Below, one piece after another: positions 16,529 to 23,917 of a stretch of 41,565 nucleotides of DNA. A program made the position numbers and the translations under genes. Each line of letters begins with the position of its first letter. Positions within the stretch are counted from its first letter, which is position 1. Source of the stretch: CAZBGQ01 sp964491515 (GTDB lineage: Bacteria; Patescibacteriota; Gracilibacteria; UBA1369; UBA12473); assembly GCA_964491515.1 (NCBI GenBank), contig CAZBGQ010000012.1:1-41565 (forward strand), written 5' to 3'. A model generated the notes under the pieces. The model was not told where the DNA came from, searched no databases, and saw only the letters and a list, made by a program, of their open reading frames with translations.

Positions 16529-16719
16529 GGCCAAAGGGAGGCAAGAGGGAGGCGAATTGGCCGCCCCCCTCTGCCTGTTTCCCTTGGGGCTCCTTTGATA
16601 GGAGTTGTCGTTGGAGCCTCTCTAGGGGGGCTCGGAGCTGCCTGGCATTAGCTCTACGTGCCCTACTTCTTCGGTGGGATGTTGACCATCCTTTCGGATC
16701 CCGATGAAGAAGTTTTTTT
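16529..16719 (+). ncRNA. candidate structured RNA ending in terminator
   Basis: On the + strand three structures stack. First is an interrupted stem of about 20 bp (about 16534-16586: AAGGGA/TCCCTT, GGCA/TGCC, GAGGG/CCCTC, ending GGCG/CGCC). Next is GGCTCC/GGAGCC (16588-16618). Last is a long hairpin ACTTCTTC/GAAGAAGT with inner pairing (16665-16713) followed by seven T (16713-16719), a canonical intrinsic terminator. It could be the end of a long nrdJ transcript or a separate RNA; no promoter was identified. It does not match tmRNA, SRP RNA or RNase P RNA motifs that I can recall. Confidence 0.35.
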
Positions 16720-16984
16720 GATGGGTAGGTGGGAGAGGGGTGTCGCCCCCTCCCACCAGGTCCCGGACTGAGGCCTTCTCGGCCTAGTCTTCGGGGAGCG
16801 CGGATTGCTCAACGCGCTCTATTCGCAACGCAGTCTCTCTGGAGGTGTGAGGGCTTACGTTGCGATTTGTAGAGGGGAGAAGCCCCTCTGGGGATTTCAG
16901 TCTATAGGCTATTGTCCTTTCTTTTCGGAGAAGATCGTATGTTTCTTTGGCCGGCCGGCTTTTATGCCGGAAGGGCCGTTTGTT
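16720..16984. other. hairpin array downstream of island 2 gene
   Basis: This GC-rich non-coding DNA lies downstream of the minus-strand island gene. Stems are GGTGGGAG+GGGG/CCCC+CTCCCACC (about 16729-16758), AGGCC/GGCCT (about 16771-16785), GAGCGCG/CGCGCTC (about 16796-16819), CGCAACG/CGTTGCG enclosing about 30 nt (about 16823-16864), AGAGGGG/CCCCTCT (about 16872-16890), and GCCGGC/GCCGG (near 16952-16971). As with island 1, the gene is followed by many strong stems and not by a single terminator. Confidence 0.55.
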
Positions 16985-17449
16985 TCAGATCAGGTGGATG
17001 CCTGGGGGGGTGGACGGCTCGGTCGGGACAGGGCCCTGGACCGATCGCAGGAAGGGGAAGGAGTCGAAGGGCATCCTCTGGTCGCGGATCTTGATCGTTC
17101 CTTCGTTCTCGAGGAGGTCGAACATCGAGGGCATGACCTTGATGATGTCCTCGGGATCGATGTCGATGTTGACCTCTCCGATGTCGACGCGACCGTTCAT
17201 GGCCGCGAGGGTTTCGGGATTGGTCTCGAGGATTCCGGTCACCCAGACCCATTCGTCGGGGTCTTCCATTCCCTCGATGAGGTCCTCTCCCACTCCGTGG
17301 TGGACTGCGAGGAGGGTCACGACCACCTGTTTCTTCAGCATCAGCAGGACCTTCCACGAGTTCTCCCCGGTCTGTTCTTCGATCTCCATTCGCACGGGAT
17401 CGAGACGGGAAGCGGTCGGGCGGGTCGGGTCAGCGGCAGCGGGCGTCAT
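16985..17449 (-). CDS. GC-rich island 2 gene, unknown 154-aa protein
   Basis: The start is ATG 17449, with AAGGAGAT about 7 nt upstream, the strongest SD in the window. The protein is acidic. A Pro/Ala/Thr-rich start (TPAAADPTRPTASR) precedes a compact domain with beta-strand-like segments (WKVLLMLKKQVVVTLLAVHHGV; WVWVTGILETN; VNIDIDPEDIIKVMPSMFDLL; GTIKIRDQRMPF) and a Pro-rich tail. No transposase, nuclease or toxin motif is visible and it is not recognised. GC is about 60% in the 60 bases from 17041, with C/G-ending codons unlike neighbouring genes. Other long frames overlap here because GC-rich DNA has few stops; this one is chosen for its SD and protein-like composition. Confidence 0.6.
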   Translation of the reverse strand: MTPAAADPTRPTASRLDPVRMEIEEQTGENSWKVLLMLKKQVVVTLLAVHHGVGEDLIEGMEDPDEWVWVTGILETNPETLAAMNGRVDIGEVNIDIDPEDIIKVMPSMFDLLENEGTIKIRDQRMPFDSFPFLRSVQGPVPTEPSTPPGIHLI

Positions 17450-17737
17450 CGGTGATCTCCTTGATCTTTTGACGCTATCAAATCCCCCTCAGGGGTCCCA
17501 TCGCAAGAATTCACGGCGGGCTTTCTGGGCGCTGATAGGTGTGGAGTGCGCGCAGAAAGTCCGCCATGAATGTGGTTTATTTTCTATCTCTGTTGTCAAA
17601 TTGATCGGATGGGCGTTAAAGCCGCTCATGTCGTAGACGTGAAGGCCGTAACTGCACCGAATGATCAACCTGGGTCAAACCCCAGGGAATGACGGATTTC
17701 TATCTTATGAAATCTGCCTTTCTCAAAGGTCGAGGCC
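17450..17737 (-). other. long leader or small RNA upstream of island 2 gene
   Basis: From the promoter at 17744-17771, transcription leftward would start near 17737 and run about 290 nt before the island 2 ATG. It contains stems GATTTC/GAAATC (about 17697-17716), CCTGGG/CCCAGG (17669-17686) and a 13-bp stem with one G-T pair, GGCGGGCTTTCTG against CAGAAAGTCCGCC (about 17515-17565). The right inverted repeat (17579-17599) lies within it. It could be a regulatory 5' leader or a separate small RNA. Confidence 0.4.
17579..17599 (-). repeat. right inverted repeat of GC-rich island 2
   Basis: Read on the minus strand it begins TTGACAACA and continues through GAGATAGAAAAT. Fifteen bases (17579-17593) are a perfect inverted copy of 16506-16520. 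The nine-base opening is identical to the right repeat of island 3 (23806-23814). Confidence 0.6.
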
Positions 17738-17743
17738 AGCACT

Positions 17744-17771
17744 ATTATACCTGTAGGACCTGGTTTGTCAA
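17744..17771 (-). promoter_or_regulatory. perfect-consensus promoter at end of 1,324-aa gene
   Basis: On the minus strand: TTGACA (17771-17766), a 16-nt spacer, TATAAT (17749-17744). Both hexamers are perfect. The -35 overlaps the TGA stop of the 1,324-aa gene, and transcription would run toward the island 2 gene, as with the island 1 promoter after the other giant gene. Confidence 0.75.
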
Positions 17772-20700
17772 GCGGCCACTTGGGAAAGGTATGTTTTCAT
17801 GAATCCTTTCTCGAATCTCATTATTTTGGTTCCTTTAATATTGTTATTTTTGTTTATGGTTCTTCTTGTTAGTTCCTTCATAATATTGGCGTGGTCTTGT
17901 GGTCTGGCTTTTAGCCAGGCTTCAGGGAAATCTCCAAATAACTCGTGTCCCGAGGGTGGGGGTTCTCCGAATTCATTGATTCTAATGTGGTCTACTATCC
18001 CGAGGGCACTTAAGATTTTGAAGGAGTATTTGGTTTCGTGTGTGCTCCAGATTTTGAGGAAAAAGTTGCGGACGGGCCCTCTTGATCGGAGGAGTCCTTG
18101 GGCCGCAATGGCGTAGATGTATTGAGGTGTGTCATCCCCAAGTCGGCCTAAGTGTCTTGTGATTTCGGCTGGTCTTTCTTTAAACATTTTAACAAGTTTC
18201 CCTTCGGTTAGTGTCTTTGTGAATTCAACAGTTTCAAGTTTATTGATCCATTCTTCGAAAAATTCACTGCTGTATTCAGGGAATACTCGGTTGTGTTCAG
18301 TCATCTCTCTTAACGCTTCGACTCGCTGTCCCCATTTTCCTACACTAATGATGTTTTCAAAGAGGGCATTCCCCTCGATGAGTTCACGTGGTTTCCGGAT
18401 ATCTTCGATGGTTCGTTGGAATGAAATGGTTGTTGATCTGTATTTTTGAAGCGTATCTCTTTCTTGAGAGGTCTGAGCTGCTAATTCTATTGTTCCTAGA
18501 TCCTCTTCTAGAGTGGTTTCGCTTAGTTTTGTAATCTCAAATTTTGCTAAATGAATGCTTGTTTTCTCTCCTCTACGCTGGAGGATTAGTAGGTTTGCTT
18601 GAATTTCTGCAAAGCATTTCGTGAAGTTGATTTCTGCTCCAAGTTCTTTGGCGATTAGGTATAATTTAAGAACTTTCCCAATTCCAGTTAGTGTCCAGGT
18701 GTCTGTTGTCATGGCAACAAAGTCTGTGGTCTCTTTTTTGAGCCTTGCAATTTCTTTTGCGAGCCTAATTGTTATTGCTGCTAGAAATGCCCTACAGGAA
18801 GCTGGAGTTGTCTCTTTTTTAGAGGATAGGTGTCTTTTTATGTTGGGGATTCCTATTTCCAGGAGTGCTCTTACTAGTGAAGGGGGGGGCATGGTGTCTC
18901 CATATTTGGTTATTCTTGTGATCCCATTTTGGGTATGGTCAGTATTGGCTTTTTGTAATGCTTCTGGGTATGTTTCCCCTTTTTTTACGGAGGCGAGTAG
19001 TTTGACAGCAATGGATGGTATGTAATATCCACTTGATGAAACTGGGAATCCAAGTTCCCCGGCTTCTTTTTTCATCTTTAGGATGTGTCTTTTTGTTTCG
19101 TCTTCAGTTAGTCCTCCCATTAGAAATGGATAATCTGAGCCTGTGGCATCTCTGAGATAGATGCTGGTAATGTAATTTAGTGGCCATCGAGCTCTTTGTG
19201 GCTCTATGTTGTGGGCTTGTGTGAGTTGGGTGTAAAGGTTATCAAACCATTCTGCTCTTACATTAAATCTAAGTTGCTTGGCTAGCTCGTAATAGTTGGC
19301 CATTGTTTGGAAGTCTTCGCTTTTCATTCTTCTTTGTGCTTCAGGTTTGTTTGAGGGGGAGGCTATGAATCCTTTACATCTTTCTTCGAGCATACGGGCT
19401 CCTTCTTGGAGATCAGATTGTACGGCTTCTTCTAGTTCTCTTTGTAATGATTTGTCCTTATTGATGATGAGGAGAAGTTTGTTGCTTCCCATTGTAGCTA
19501 GTTGCTCGAGTCTTTTGAATCGATTGAATGGTTTGCTGTGGTTTGTTAATGCAAGGAGTTCTCGGATTGCTGCTTGTCCATATTCAATTCGGAGTGTTTC
19601 GTTTAACTTTTCACTTTTTAATCCTCTTAAGTAATTAATTTCTTGTCGGATCTCATCGGCGGTTGCCCCCATTATTTTTGTCCGAGTTTCTTCAATGGTG
19701 GTGCCTGATGGTCGTAGGATGTGTGCATAGGATAATTCGAGGGGGGATCCTTTTGTTTTTTTGGGAAGGGTACTTGGTAGTTGTCTTTTCCAGTTTCCTC
19801 CTTGGAGTGGTCTTTGTCTTTCCCATGAAATGATCTGGGGGATGGGTTGTGCGGGAAACTCAGAGCTGAATGTTATGCGTGGAGTGGAGAGGGTTGTTGG
19901 TTGTGTGGGTTGGCCCTCCTTGTTTGCTTCTGTGCTTTCTGGCTTTTCCCCGGTTATTTCTCTTAAAGTTTTTCCTAGATCTTCATCATATAGGTCCCTG
20001 AGTGCAAATCGGTGCATGATTTTTTTGAAGTCTTGAAAACTCCCTTCGGGGTTAAGGATGGCTTGGTTTTTGAGATAAGAATAGGTGGTGTATCGTAGGA
20101 ATATTTCTTGTTCTTTTTCTGATAAATCTTCTGTTCTGCAAAAAGCTTCCCAACGTTTGGAGGCGGCTAATCGTCGCTTGAATTCATTCATTAGTTTGCT
20201 CATGATCGGGTGTTCAGTATCTGATGTCACGATCATCCCATCTGGTTTTTTTGTGCATTTATATTGTGCTTGTGGAAGCACGAAGAATCGCTTCAGTATT
20301 CCTTTAGTCTCGATGATTTCTTCAAGAACGTCGGCCGTTACGTGTTCATTGTCGTCGTTGTCTTTTTCGAAGGTGATTCGGATATAGGTTAATGCTTCGG
20401 TTTTTGCATTTCTATCGGCGTCAAATAAGCGAGGCGCTCCTTTTGAATCAAAGCCAATGATTAATTTGTAACCATTTGGGGTTTTTTCTCCTATGAGAAC
20501 TTGAGGGGTGTGGTATGGTTTTAGAATGTCTCTTAGTGGGCTTTGTGGATTGTTTAATGCTAGCCAATCCTCGAGGTTTTCCATGCATTCGGCAGTTTCA
20601 TCTTGGATGAGTAGGGTTTGTCTGGTTTTTGTTGGATCGGTTGTCTCGGTGGGGGGCAGTGCTTTGTTGATGTCTTGAGTGAGTTCTATGAACTCCTTTA

Positions 20701-21742
20701 AGCTTAGGCGAGGTAGGGGTTGAGATAGGTCTGGCTCATTGATTTCTGCCGTGCCAGTTTTTTCATCAAGAGTGTAGGCCATTTGTCCGTGTTGAATCAT
20801 TCCCATGGCTAAGTCGAGGCATAGATCATCAAACTCCGGATTACGGAAACTGGGATTTCTCTTTGTTTCATGTTCTGAATAGACACTATCTTTTACTGGA
20901 TCGTAGCTGAATTTTCCATGTATTTCACGGTGGTTTTGTCGTCGTGTTAATGCTTCTGGAGAGCTGGTTATTCGGTGCATTCCGGTGATAGATGCGAGAA
21001 GTTTTTCAAGGCGGCGCATCACAAGTAATTCATCAAATGGATTTGTTGTTTGTCCCATTGTGTTGGGTAGCGCGAGGGCGGTTCTTAGTGTGGATTTAGT
21101 TCGTAATGCTTCTCTTTCGGCATATATTTTTGCCGTAATGGCATAGGGTAGTTGACGTTGGGGTTCTATACTTGTGGACAGGATTTGGTGTACTTGAGTT
21201 CCAGCTCTTTTTTGTGCTTTGAATATCTCTCTTGGATCTGTCTGGGCTCGCATGAATTCCCATCCTTTTTTGAGTTCATTGAATTCTCTGGTGTGGCTTT
21301 CAAAAATGTCTCTTACAAAACGAATAGCGTTTATTTTGAATCGAGATTTTCCTTGTTCTTGCTTATTTTTTCGACCTTTTGGAATGGTTACTTGTAATTT
21401 TCTCCATAAAAATTGAAAAAGTAGGGTCATCATTCTTTCGTTTTGGAGGTCGAAGTTTTCTCGAATGCGTGGGTCGGCTGTTTGAATTAGATAGTCACCG
21501 ATAATGGATCTTAAGTAGTGAGTATAGTGTTTGAGTGGGTCACCTTTTACGCTTTTTTGGAATTGTATTTTTTGGCGATAGTTGTCTCCCTCTATAATGT
21601 TTTCTTCAAAGTATTCGATTAATGTGGTGTAGAGGATATTGCGTTCTTCTTCGGGTTGATTTTCCATAAATTCGAAAAAAGCGGCCCCCAGTTCATGGGG
21701 GACATCGCTTTTCTCATAATTGTTGAATTCTTCGTTATCCAT
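17768..21742 (-). CDS. giant hypothetical protein, 1,324 aa
   Basis: This very large protein is soluble and mainly helical, rich in charged residues, with no signal peptide, transmembrane segment or obvious Walker, Cys-cluster or protease motif. The N-terminal 150 residues are acidic and helical (HELGAAFFEFMENQPEEERNILYTTLIEYFEE). A beta-containing patch occurs near 430-520 (VLIGEKTPNGYKLIIGFDSKGAPRLFDADRN...YIRITFEKDNDD). It is not recognised. It lies 46 bp after the 431-aa gene on the same strand and is probably co-transcribed from the promoter at 23118-23145. Giant cytoplasmic proteins without homologues of known function are frequent in CPR genomes. Confidence 0.75.
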   Translation of the reverse strand: MDNEEFNNYEKSDVPHELGAAFFEFMENQPEEERNILYTTLIEYFEENIIEGDNYRQKIQFQKSVKGDPLKHYTHYLRSIIGDYLIQTADPRIRENFDLQNERMMTLLFQFLWRKLQVTIPKGRKNKQEQGKSRFKINAIRFVRDIFESHTREFNELKKGWEFMRAQTDPREIFKAQKRAGTQVHQILSTSIEPQRQLPYAITAKIYAEREALRTKSTLRTALALPNTMGQTTNPFDELLVMRRLEKLLASITGMHRITSSPEALTRRQNHREIHGKFSYDPVKDSVYSEHETKRNPSFRNPEFDDLCLDLAMGMIQHGQMAYTLDEKTGTAEINEPDLSQPLPRLSLKEFIELTQDINKALPPTETTDPTKTRQTLLIQDETAECMENLEDWLALNNPQSPLRDILKPYHTPQVLIGEKTPNGYKLIIGFDSKGAPRLFDADRNAKTEALTYIRITFEKDNDDNEHVTADVLEEIIETKGILKRFFVLPQAQYKCTKKPDGMIVTSDTEHPIMSKLMNEFKRRLAASKRWEAFCRTEDLSEKEQEIFLRYTTYSYLKNQAILNPEGSFQDFKKIMHRFALRDLYDEDLGKTLREITGEKPESTEANKEGQPTQPTTLSTPRITFSSEFPAQPIPQIISWERQRPLQGGNWKRQLPSTLPKKTKGSPLELSYAHILRPSGTTIEETRTKIMGATADEIRQEINYLRGLKSEKLNETLRIEYGQAAIRELLALTNHSKPFNRFKRLEQLATMGSNKLLLIINKDKSLQRELEEAVQSDLQEGARMLEERCKGFIASPSNKPEAQRRMKSEDFQTMANYYELAKQLRFNVRAEWFDNLYTQLTQAHNIEPQRARWPLNYITSIYLRDATGSDYPFLMGGLTEDETKRHILKMKKEAGELGFPVSSSGYYIPSIAVKLLASVKKGETYPEALQKANTDHTQNGITRITKYGDTMPPPSLVRALLEIGIPNIKRHLSSKKETTPASCRAFLAAITIRLAKEIARLKKETTDFVAMTTDTWTLTGIGKVLKLYLIAKELGAEINFTKCFAEIQANLLILQRRGEKTSIHLAKFEITKLSETTLEEDLGTIELAAQTSQERDTLQKYRSTTISFQRTIEDIRKPRELIEGNALFENIISVGKWGQRVEALREMTEHNRVFPEYSSEFFEEWINKLETVEFTKTLTEGKLVKMFKERPAEITRHLGRLGDDTPQYIYAIAAQGLLRSRGPVRNFFLKIWSTHETKYSFKILSALGIVDHIRINEFGEPPPSGHELFGDFPEAWLKARPQDHANIMKELTRRTINKNNNIKGTKIMRFEKGFMKTYLSQVAA

Positions 21743-21788
21743 GATCTGTGGAATTGGGAATTATGGAGTTGGAGATTTCTAGTCTGGA

Positions 21789-23084
21789 CTAGGCTTCGTC
21801 TTCCTCCCTATTACCCTCTCCTCCGTCCTGGCCGTCGCTTGATGGCTCATCTTCGTCATTACCTAGCCCGAGTAGTGAGTCTAGTTCTTTGCTGAGATCA
21901 GCATATGGATCTTTTGTGTCAGCTTTTGTGTCAGTTTCTATTACTTCTGGTGCCTCAAGTAGTTTCGGTAGTTTTTTTGCATCCATGCCTGCACTTAGAG
22001 CTAGGCTGGTCGCAGCGGCGGTGGCGGTTCGAATGATGGCTGGGGTTGCTTGCATCTCTTCTCTAAAGAGAATTTTAGTAAGTGCTTGTAGTGCTCGAGC
22101 ACCAGTATTGCCTCCGAAGAAATTCGGAGTATTTTCGTTATATCTTACATTATAAGTGGTGCAGGCTTGTATCATTTGTTTGATAAAGTGATCATAGAGA
22201 TCACGGTCGGCGTGGCTGATGGCTTCAAGTACGGTGATGGTTTCGTCGCTTATGCCTTCGAAAAGTGTTTGAAGACTTGGGCTCATTATCGTTGCGTGTC
22301 CAAATTTTTGGATGTTTTCAATTTGTTCTGGTTCTAGGCCTGGTGCCAGGCTACTAATAGTGGTCATTCTCTCTGCGTGTCTTTCGCCTTTACTGTCTCG
22401 ACCTCCTGGATGAAGTTGTTCTGTGAGAAGTTGTAGTGCGAGAATGTGTAGGTAAATATCGGGTGTTACTTGTCCATCTTCTGATAGGTCAGCATTTTGA
22501 ATGTTCGAGAATAGTTCTCGGTATTGTTCAGCTGTAAAGTTGTCTGTAATGGCCTCAATGACAGCAAGGCGATGATCATTTGTTAAGCCTTCTTTTGAAT
22601 TGTGGAGCATTAGACCTAAAACAATGGCTGGGACACGAAGGTCAAAAATAGAATGCAGAGGTACTTGTGTCAGTAGGTAGGCACCATTTGGTGTGTCATT
22701 CATGGAATTGATCCATTCAATTACACGACGGATGCCTTCGCCTAGAGGTAGACGAGCAATTCCCTTTGAAAGAGTGCGTTGGGTGGCTGTTAATTGATCA
22801 CGAACATTCGCTGCTAATCCGACTCTTGTTTCTTCGTCTTCGGCGCGAGTCATGGCTTGTAGAACAGTGGCCAATGGTCCGCTGAGTGATTGGTGAAGAG
22901 CGATAGCTGTTTCCGGTGTCATGTCCCCGAGTTCTTGGTCTTCTGTCGTATCGACAAGTTCTTGTACAGCGAGGCTTCGTTCTGCCGGCAGTACTGCTGC
23001 GGCTTGTACGTGGGGTTCTAGTTTTGCTAGGGGATTTCCTTGATCTTGAGAATCAGTAGGGGTAGCTCCTGGTGCGTTTGACAT
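21789..23084 (-). CDS. hypothetical protein, 431 aa, acidic C-terminus
   Basis: This soluble protein is rich in Ala, Leu, Glu and Thr, with many short helices suggesting a HEAT-like or other alpha-solenoid (AVQELVDTTEDQELGDMTPETAIALHQSL; LPLGEGIRRVIEWINSM; VPAIVLGLMLHNS). The last 50 residues are low-complexity and strongly acidic (KADTKDPYADLSKELDSLLGLGNDEDEPSS to NREEDEA), probably disordered. It is not recognised. It is the first gene of a two-gene unit with the giant 1,324-aa protein and has a good promoter, so the two may form a complex; that is inference from adjacency only. Confidence 0.7.
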   Translation of the reverse strand: MSNAPGATPTDSQDQGNPLAKLEPHVQAAAVLPAERSLAVQELVDTTEDQELGDMTPETAIALHQSLSGPLATVLQAMTRAEDEETRVGLAANVRDQLTATQRTLSKGIARLPLGEGIRRVIEWINSMNDTPNGAYLLTQVPLHSIFDLRVPAIVLGLMLHNSKEGLTNDHRLAVIEAITDNFTAEQYRELFSNIQNADLSEDGQVTPDIYLHILALQLLTEQLHPGGRDSKGERHAERMTTISSLAPGLEPEQIENIQKFGHATIMSPSLQTLFEGISDETITVLEAISHADRDLYDHFIKQMIQACTTYNVRYNENTPNFFGGNTGARALQALTKILFREEMQATPAIIRTATAAATSLALSAGMDAKKLPKLLEAPEVIETDTKADTKDPYADLSKELDSLLGLGNDEDEPSSDGQDGGEGNREEDEA

Positions 23085-23117
23085 GGTAGTTGGGGTTATT
23101 TTTAAGTTAGGTTGTTT

Positions 23118-23145
23118 ATTGTATACAATATTCGAAACTTGTCAA
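23118..23145 (-). promoter_or_regulatory. promoter of the 431/1,324-aa operon
   Basis: On the minus strand: TTGACA (23145-23140), a 16-nt spacer, TACAAT (23123-23118). The -10 lies in the 12-bp perfect palindrome ATTGTATACAAT (23118-23129), a possible operator. The leader to the ATG at 23084 is about 28 nt. Confidence 0.65.
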
Positions 23146-23152
23146 GTTTTTA

Positions 23153-23172
23153 TTGAGGACAACATGGAACGA
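23153..23172 (+). repeat. left inverted repeat of GC-rich island 3
   Basis: TTGAG followed by GACAACATGGAACGA (23158-23172), a perfect 15-base inverted match to 23798-23812. It lies 7 bp beyond the operon promoter. Confidence 0.6.
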
Positions 23173-23178
23173 GGGGTT

Positions 23179-23205
23179 GGGGTCGGGCGCAATCGCGCCC
23201 GCCCC
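23179..23205 (-). terminator. GC-rich hairpin after island 3 gene
   Basis: GGGG + GGGCGC / GCGCCC + CCCC with an AATC loop, about 35 bases after the island 3 stop. A second stem, CCTCAC/GTGAGG, precedes it (about 23207-23232). Without a T run it is a stability element or a factor-dependent terminator. Confidence 0.5.
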
Positions 23206-23238
23206 TTCCTCACTAATGCACAGAGGGGTGAGGGGTTT

Positions 23239-23649
23239 CTAGAACTTGGGGAGATCGACGATCAGTGTGATGGGTGTCCCTGTCGGGAGTACCGACTCGA
23301 GCTTGGGGAAGTGCTTCAACAGCTCTTCCCGTTTCAGGCTCATTCCGGTTTCTGGGTAGGANNNNNNNNNNCTCTCCGGGTTGAAGAAGCCAGTCGTTCC
23401 CAGATAGAGGGTGACGTTTTCGATGGTCACGATCTCATTTCCGGGGGAACTGGGGGTCGAGTCTGGCAGGAGCTTCGAGGCGACCTTTATGGGGTCATCC
23501 TGTCCGTATTCCTGCAGGATCATCGCCAGAATCCAGCTCCGGGGCACCTTCAGCGTGATTCCGATGAGGTTCAGCTGAGAAGTGTCTCCGATCTCAATTC
23601 CGCCTTTTATGTCTCCATCGAAGGGAACTAGTCTCGTTTTTTGGGCCAT
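23239..23649 (-). CDS. GC-rich island 3 gene, unknown, with 10-N gap
   Basis: The start is ATG 23649 (MAQKTRLVPFDGDIKGG), with GGAAG 6 nt upstream; the frame extends to a TTG at 23679 but that lacks an SD. The product is about 136 aa, with ten N inside (23362-23371), so a few residues are unknown and a frameshift there cannot be excluded. It appears beta-rich: GGIEIGDTSQLNLIGITLKVPRSWILAMIL, NEIVTIENVTLYLGTTGFFNPE, PTGTPITLIVDLPKF. No known motif is visible. GC-rich codons and SD match the other two islands. A GCCGTCA/TGACGGC hairpin (23672-23691) lies in the leader. Confidence 0.6.
   Translation of the reverse strand: MAQKTRLVPFDGDIKGGIEIGDTSQLNLIGITLKVPRSWILAMILQEYGQDDPIKVASKLLPDSTPSSPGNEIVTIENVTLYLGTTGFFNPEXXXXSYPETGMSLKREELLKHFPKLESVLPTGTPITLIVDLPKF
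23362..23371. other. 10-N assembly gap
   Basis: Ten N inside the GC-rich island 3 gene. With the 100-N run at island 1, two of the three islands contain gaps, which fits coverage loss in GC-rich, strongly folding DNA but also weakens confidence in the local assembly. Confidence 0.95.
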
Positions 23650-23797
23650 GGGGTTCTTCCGTTCAGCAAGGGCCGTCAATTGTGTGACGGCGTGTCAGCT
23701 TCAGCTTCAGCATCTGTTTCCGCGAGTGCCCTCTGTGCTTCGTAACCGATTTCCTGCTGTTCTTGATGTGTTAAGAACTTCAAAAAATCGGTCACGA

Positions 23798-23814
23798 TCG
23801 TTCCATGTTGTCAA
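23798..23814 (-). repeat. right inverted repeat of GC-rich island 3
   Basis: On the minus strand it reads TTGACAACATGGAACGA. Fifteen bases match 23158-23172 in inverted orientation and the first nine (TTGACAACA) equal the start of the right repeat of island 2. Confidence 0.6.
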
Positions 23815-23917
23815 TTCATGTTGGTCGCGAAGCGGTGCCTCTCGACTTTAAAGTGAGGGCTGACTTACTGCGTTAACATGCCTCACCAGTGTGAGGAGAG
23901 TTATTGTAGTTCTTTTT
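23815..23917. terminator. UbiA 3' region with hairpin
   Basis: Downstream of the UbiA gene (minus strand) a CCTCAC/GTGAGG stem (about 23881-23896) could end its transcript. No other feature is apparent. Confidence 0.35.

Noticed and set aside
17553..17566. RNase P-like string GAAAGTCCG
   Set aside because: It is one arm of a 13-bp stem, and no other RNase P RNA element (P4 partner, J regions) was seen nearby.
16805..17636. Long + strand frames (216 and 229 aa) in GC-rich island 2
   Set aside because: GC-rich DNA has few stop codons; these lack an SD and have poor protein composition, whereas the minus-strand 154-aa frame has AAGGAGAT and sensible composition.
23686..23720. Short TTCAGC direct repeats upstream of island 3
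   Set aside because: Only three adjacent hexamer copies (CAGCTTCAGCTTCAGC); no sign of a functional array.
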